Assembly: GCA_019096065.1 (NCBI GenBank)
Contig: JAGUCH010000005.1
Span: forward strand, 5,642,001-5,706,000
Source: Paracyclopina nana
Lineage: Eukaryota > Arthropoda > Copepoda > Cyclopoida > Cyclopettidae
Length of the DNA: 64,000 nt
Direction of reading: 5' to 3'
How positions within the stretch are numbered: position 1 is the stretch's first letter; every line of letters begins with the position of its first letter. This document shows positions 58,668-64,000 of the stretch, one piece after another. The notes below the pieces were generated by a model that was not told the origin of the DNA, did not search any database, and saw nothing but the letters and a program-made list of their open reading frames with translations. The position numbers and the translations under genes were made by a program.

Positions 58668-59043
58668 CTTGCATTCAAATCATCGCACAAACTAATAAAA
58701 ATGGCTTGATTGGTTTCAATTTTGGTGTCAGTTTGCTTTAACACCACATTTGGACTTTTTCTTCCTAATACGAGCCCTTAGGTTTGCTCCAATTTTGGTT
58801 GAGCTCAGAATTTTTTAAATTGAGACCAAGTTGCCAAACTTTTTGGCTGGAAAAGTCAGGCTATGGCGCCAATCCACTCAGTAGTTGCTGAGATATTCGC
58901 TCCACAATGTAGTACATTATAGCTTAACTCGACCTTCGATATTTTGAAATAAGCCAATAATTTTGTTCAGTTTTGGAAACTGACACCAAAATTGGAAGAC
59001 ACCAATGGAGCCTTATTAATTTGTACGATGATTTGAATGCAAG
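58668..59043. mobile_element. Fold-back element with about 67-bp terminal inverted repeats
   Basis: Arms 58668-58734 and 58977-59043 are inverted copies. The outer ends CTTGCATTCAAATCATCG and the inner 18-nt block (CAATTTTGGTGTCAGTTT and its complement) match with at most one difference each; the middle differs by small gaps. The right arm also resembles the interior of the two Cht6 intron MITEs (AGTTTTGGAAACTGA, ATTGGAAGA, GATTTGAA), so they are related. Confidence 0.7.
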
Positions 59044-61950
59044 ATGCTTTCAAAAATGGCCACCTAAAATAAAATGTAAGCATAAAGTAAAACTTTTTCA
59101 TAACCATTTTCCGATACTGCGATGACCCTTTGATCGAGAAAGGAGCATCATCTGCAGTCTTTGTGTGGTAGCAACCGCTGGAACAATTTCCATTAAAGGC
59201 TTTACTTGATCTTCTCATCCTGCATGGACGTCTGTGTGTGGATGTGTGTGTACCAGCTTTCTACACATTATGAATGCAGACATCAAAGGGAAATTCTTAA
59301 TTAGAAGAATATTCGAAAGTCCTAGCTCCCTCTTTCAACCTCCAGTTTTGCCTTTGCGCTTGATGAATACCCGCATTTCCTAGCTATGCTATATATAGCA
59401 CGTAGCTCGTCGCGGAAGAATTTCTCCTCCTCCTTTTTCTCCATCTCTCGCACAAACTTTGATTTGATTGTAATTTTGCCCACCAATCTCCATTTTTAGA
59501 GCTTCAATCCTGAACCATATGATAAAATGTGTTTTGCAATGATTAAGACCGATTCTCAGAAATCTAAATATTTTACACAAACCTCAATGTTGCGGTTCAC
59601 TTTTCCTCAGAAGCAGATTTTGCTAATGTTGTTGCAGTGCAAGCATAGTAGCACCTTGTTTTGGGGCCAAAAGCGTTACAAATTTGGCTATATAACATTT
59701 CGGCGACAAAGAGCGTGTTGTTGTTGTTGTTATGTTCTTATCTACCTTTCACCATATGTGAAAGCTTGATTTTGTCATCACCTTTCGCTCTTATTCTTCT
59801 TCTTTTCCTCGAGACATAATACAGCAGTCAGGATTGGATTTTCGACCTTAGCTCCTCTTGAATTGATTGTAATTGACACCTTGTCGACCTTAATCAACGC
59901 ACCATGCTCTGTCGTCTTCCTGAGCTTTACTACTGTCAGGTAAAGTGCTTGTCTTAGAACTTGCAGTGGCAAAGAAGCTAAATTAATGTGAAACAAGCAC
60001 ACACTGGTCTGAATGCTTTGATGCCATGAAATTAGCCATGTACTATTTAGCAGCAGCACAATCTGTCCACTGCACTATAGAGCTTTAGGATTACATTTAC
60101 TACGACATTTTTGTGCAGAAAGTTGCTCTCACCTGCGCATTCTTCGTTCTTTTAGCTTCTTGCTGCTTGTTGAGCATATTGGATGATTTGACACTTGACT
60201 AGCTCCCTGTAGCTCTAGCATATAACGGAATTCTTTTTTGATATTGGGACACACATATTCTTCATCCATCAATCAATATGGCAGCCTTTATAAAAGCAGA
60301 GCTAGGGGCAAAGTGTGAATTTTAAACAAACGAAATAGTATCCTTTCAACTGCTACTGCCGCTCTCTGAGTCATCAGTAATGGATTCCTAATGTAGAAAG
60401 AGACCCGGAACATGGCTGTCGACTGATAGCACAATTCAATTTCCCTATCCGTCATCCGTGATCGAAATAATCCCCTACTTGCTTATTTCGACGCGAGAAC
60501 GAAGACGGCGAAGAAGTGATGATGTAATTTAGGCGGCAAAATTGCAAAATTTCCCCTATTTGCTGCTACCTAGTCTCATGTTATTAATAAATGTATTGTG
60601 CATGGAGTTGAAGGAGGCAAGCTCATCGCATTTACGACTCCAAAAGGATTCACTCTAATATTATTGAACATGGAAGTGGCTTATCTGAAGATTTGCACTC
60701 TTTCTCAGCTGCTAAATCATTTAGCATTTTAATGCATGGTGAAGCACCATTATTTTTCTGTTTCGGCTCAACTTTGGCTCGTATTGATTCTCAGAGTCTC
60801 CCTCTTCATCATCATCTTCCAATAGCTGCTCCGCCAGCTTTGTTTTTATTCATTTTCGGTTGATGAGGATGCAAGCTGAAAACCGTGTTGACAGCGAGCC
60901 AACTTTGGAGGAGGAGAGGATTTCATCATCAGAGTTTGTTTGGAACCATTTGAGAGAGGAAAGTTGACTGACCTTTTATTCCGCATCGTGCATCATCGGA
61001 CAAATTACTCCATTTCCTACCCTACAATATTAGTAATCATACGTTTCCTTCTGAGGAAAAGGGGCACTTTTTCAGATGACGAGGCACAATTGCGGTATTT
61101 GTCGAAAATGCCGGAAGAAGGCAAGAACCGCGCAAAAAAGTCTGGTAATGCTGCAGTCAGCAAAACTGGCTCGCGATCAGCTGACTGCTTAATAACAACA
61201 ATACGGAAAAACATTAAAAGTAGGTGCACCGATGACTGCGTTGCAAAAACATCGGGAAAAACGCGGCTAAAAGTGCATTTTAATTTCGAGAGCTGAATCG
61301 GTTTTTGCCTTAGCCTCAGCCATGAAGCTTATTACTATATAAAGTGGTCAGAGCATAATTAATATTGGTGGAAAAAGGGTTGTTTGCGTGATCTCGTGTA
61401 GCTCTCATATGATTCCATGGCTCATCAGATCTAATCTTTTGAGCTTCTTCTCAAGGGTATTTTTTGAGGAACCGCAGCGCATGTGGTAGCTCTAATAGAT
61501 AATTGAGATTTGCCTGCTCAGCGATATGGCGGCTTTTATGGCAATCTCGCGAACACGGCTGAATTACCAGAGCATAGTCTACAACGTTATGCTGCTTTGG
61601 TTGCGGTTTTTTAATGAGGACTCCCTTTTTGCTGCCTTCCAGGTTTTTCTAATAACCGAACATAATGGAGTGGGAAATCGTCTGCTCTGGCTGCAAAAAA
61701 TCACATCTTTCCATTTCTATGGTGGCCTCCTTATCACCACCAGCAGCAATCTCTGACATATCTTCAAGAAGGATAACGATGGGCTGACGCTTTTAATTAC
61801 GCTGCAAATGACACCATTATTTCTACAACTAAATCCGAGAGCGCCGTGTTACCCACATCAGATATCAGAGGTAAGGAAAAAAGTTACACCACACACAGTA
61901 TACCAAGAGTTCCATGGATAATTCATATCCATTTGGAAGTTCTCCTGGCA
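59044..61950. other. Non-coding stretch, nothing assigned
   Basis: AT-rich sequence with a TTGTTG run (around 59718). The longest open frame (60940-61296, 118 codons) starts by chance and shows no domain or splice support. Confidence 0.4.
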
Positions 61951-62123
61951 GATCGATCATCCCATATAAAGTCTACGCCACACACGTGAGATTTCGAAAA
62001 AGCCGGCTAGGTATACCCATCCTACAGAGCCGCAGCATAATCTGAGCTTGAGCGGAGACGCACTAGCTGATGGCAAAGTGGCACGGAACGCTAGCTTATA
62101 GCTATCTTTTGTCAAGTTCTTAC

Positions 62124-62237
62124 CTTTCGCAGCTTCGGTCGTCGTCGTAGCATCGTCTGTAGAAAGTCCGCGCCGCCGTTGAAGTCGCTGCTTTCTCTTT
62201 TTCCGACGCCGCGCGAGTCGTCGCGTTTTGCGTGCAT
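62124..62237 (-). promoter_or_regulatory. Candidate minus-strand first exon in a CpG-rich block
   Basis: The minus strand runs open for 38 codons from an ATG at 62237 (a basic, Gly/Arg-rich peptide) and stops exactly at GCTGCGAAAG before the donor GTAAGAAC at 62123. Composition is strikingly CpG-rich (CGACGACGACCG, GGCGGCGCGGAC) against an AT-rich background. It may be a coding or 5' UTR first exon. The nearest minus-strand gene lacking a leader exon is the Cht6-type chitinase, 32 kb away. Confidence 0.35.
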
Positions 62238-62530
62238 GTCTGATATGTCGGAGTCCACCTCTATGTAGTATTTAGTAGCTTCTTCCTTTTACCTTCAAGA
62301 GCTTAGCAGGAGCGCGGCCGGTGCTGCAGCAGCAGCAGCAGCAGCCTCAGCCTCCACCAGGAGCGGCCGCAGTTCACCGGAGGCTTTTTCGTCGTGAGTA
62401 GTGCACGAGGAGGCGAAATTCAATGTGCGACGACGAACGCGAGTCGGAGGCTCTTCTTCTGTACTAGCAACCAAGTTCTTCTCGAGTGTCCTCGTCTCGT
62501 AGTGGTGCACGGACTACCTTGTCAGTCAAT
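62238..62530. promoter_or_regulatory. CpG-rich, possible promoter region with CAG repeat
   Basis: Contains GCGGCCGG, GGAGCGGCCGC and an uninterrupted run of GCA units at 62325-62345. A plus-strand donor-like GTGAGT follows TTTTTCGTC at about 62394. Base composition suggests a promoter or first-exon region that could act in either direction. Confidence 0.35.
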
Positions 62531-64000
62531 GAACAGCCACGTGCAACTCAAGACAATACTGAGCTGGCACCAACGCAAGGAAGAGGATACTGCTGCATAC
62601 AGCTCCAAGATACATATACCACTCGTAATTCTCGAACGGTCGCCATAGGTACAGTTTTCTTTCTGCTTTCTCTCTCGTGCGCGCACATTATGATTCCATA
62701 TCTTTTGCACCAGACCACGAAAGCACCGTAGTTTTTCATAGGCAGCCAGCCGCGCGGAAAATTCGAATTCAGCTTTTTTAAGGATATGCTATCCCCCGAT
62801 CCTTTGATGTGCTGCAAATGCCGTGGGCATGCATTGCTGCATACAGCAGTGGCTGTGGTGGTACGTGGCACGAAGTTTTGAATACAGATTTGAGTCGGTG
62901 ATTCCTGAAGCTTTGTAGGATTTGCCGGAAGGAATCGGAATCCATTGTAGGAATGGAATGAAAGCTATGCGCGAGCTCCTACTCTCATCTGATAGATAGA
63001 AGATCTCAAAGTTAATCTCCTTCATCAGGTTGATGCTAGTGTATGGTATAAATTAAGATTTATGCCTTGCATCGCAGCAGCAACAGCAGTAATGTCAGCA
63101 TAGTGCGCGGGGTTTTGGAAATCCTCCGCCTAATAAGGTATGCTGCATTTCAACTGGGCTTACAGCAAACAGGACATAATACGAACAGAGGGGGAAATAA
63201 TGAAGACTAAGCATGAAGAAAGTTGTGTCGTGCTCGCTGAGCTGAAGCCAGATAATTAGAATGTATTATTGCGCCACCTCGAATATATTTCCTATTTGGA
63301 TTTGTTCCCATATAATATTGGTACCCAACCAGAAAATGCTATGACCTCAAAATGACCCTCATGCAGCTTAAACTACATCTACATAGAGTTAATCTCATTT
63401 AACTGCCTTGCCACCTAAGTAAAATCAACCAAGGGCAAAATACCGATTTGACGTTTCACCTTTGAATTATTTTTCAATGGCAGCTACATTAACGCATCTT
63501 TAATATAACTTGTTCTGGTTGAGCATATCAAACGAAAAACCGATGTTTGGTTTCATGTTAGGTAGTTAGGTACTGCTAATGAGTTTTAACCTGATACAAT
63601 CATGTTCAGAAAACCTGGGAAAATTTCTGGTTGGGTGCAGCCGTGATGCGTGGAGATAGCTCGTGCATTTTGTCGGACACGCGTGTTGATCATTGTCGTC
63701 GTATCACACAATAGGTGGCCAGATTGACAATATAAGCTTTGTAGAGGAGTGACCCACCCTCGATCGTGTATGGTAGCATAGTTGCTAAACCAGGAGCCAG
63801 ATTAAAGTCAGGATAACATCTACAAAGTTAGTTTGCTGTGACAGATTGGTCGGCTTTCTCCTCTGACATTTTCCCTAGTGTTCACGTCCATGTAGCATAT
63901 AGAGTATACATAGAATTAGCTCTGCATCATTTTCCCTCTGTTCTTCCCATTGCGTTCGATTTTCTGTCTATTATTGAGGTTTAGATGCTCGCTGGCTGCT
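62531..64000. other. Right end of the window, nothing assigned
   Basis: AT-rich, with a few CAG runs (around 63080). No coding exon, RNA gene or repeat can be supported. Confidence 0.4.

Overview
The window is AT-rich, intron-containing eukaryotic DNA. A GH18 chitinase with CBM14 (peritrophin-A) domains and a very long low-complexity tail (Cht6 type), a singed-wings-2/halfway-like leucine-rich-repeat receptor and many 57-70 nt introns point to an arthropod, most likely an insect or crustacean. The sequence alone does not fix the species. All gene models below were joined by hand from GT/AG sites and reading phase. Each multi-exon model sums to a whole number of codons without internal stops.

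Left part (1-14 kb): the last exon of a TOGARAM/crescerin-type TOG-domain gene (+), with a nested miniature inverted-repeat element in the intron before it. Next comes a 9-exon gene (+) encoding a DESI/PPPDE fold in which both catalytic residues are replaced, joined to a C-terminal PUL-like helical domain. It converges with a 7-exon gene (-) for a type I membrane LRR protein.

Centre (14-30 kb): one large minus-strand gene, a Cht6-type chitinase of 17 coding exons and about 2846 residues. It runs from a signal-peptide exon near 29.8 kb to a C-terminal chitin-binding exon at 14.1 kb. Six consecutive phase-2 exons of length divisible by three form a possible alternative-splicing cassette array. 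Its introns hold miniature transposons, a tandem duplication and a 62-bp near-perfect hairpin.

Right part (30-64 kb): mostly non-coding. It contains a small 3-exon secreted protein gene (+) with a beta/gamma-crystallin-like look, and immediately after it a complete-looking 7.9 kb DNA transposon (37700-45638). The transposon has 17-bp perfect terminal inverted repeats, a 5-bp target duplication, a TNP2/Transposase_21-like transposase (-) and a divergent 9-exon partner gene (+) whose frame is also intact. From 45.6 kb to the end I find no convincing protein gene. There are several fold-back elements, a tRNA-like SINE-type segment, and CpG-rich patches near 52 and 62 kb that may be promoters or first exons. 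The 62 kb patch contains a candidate minus-strand exon.
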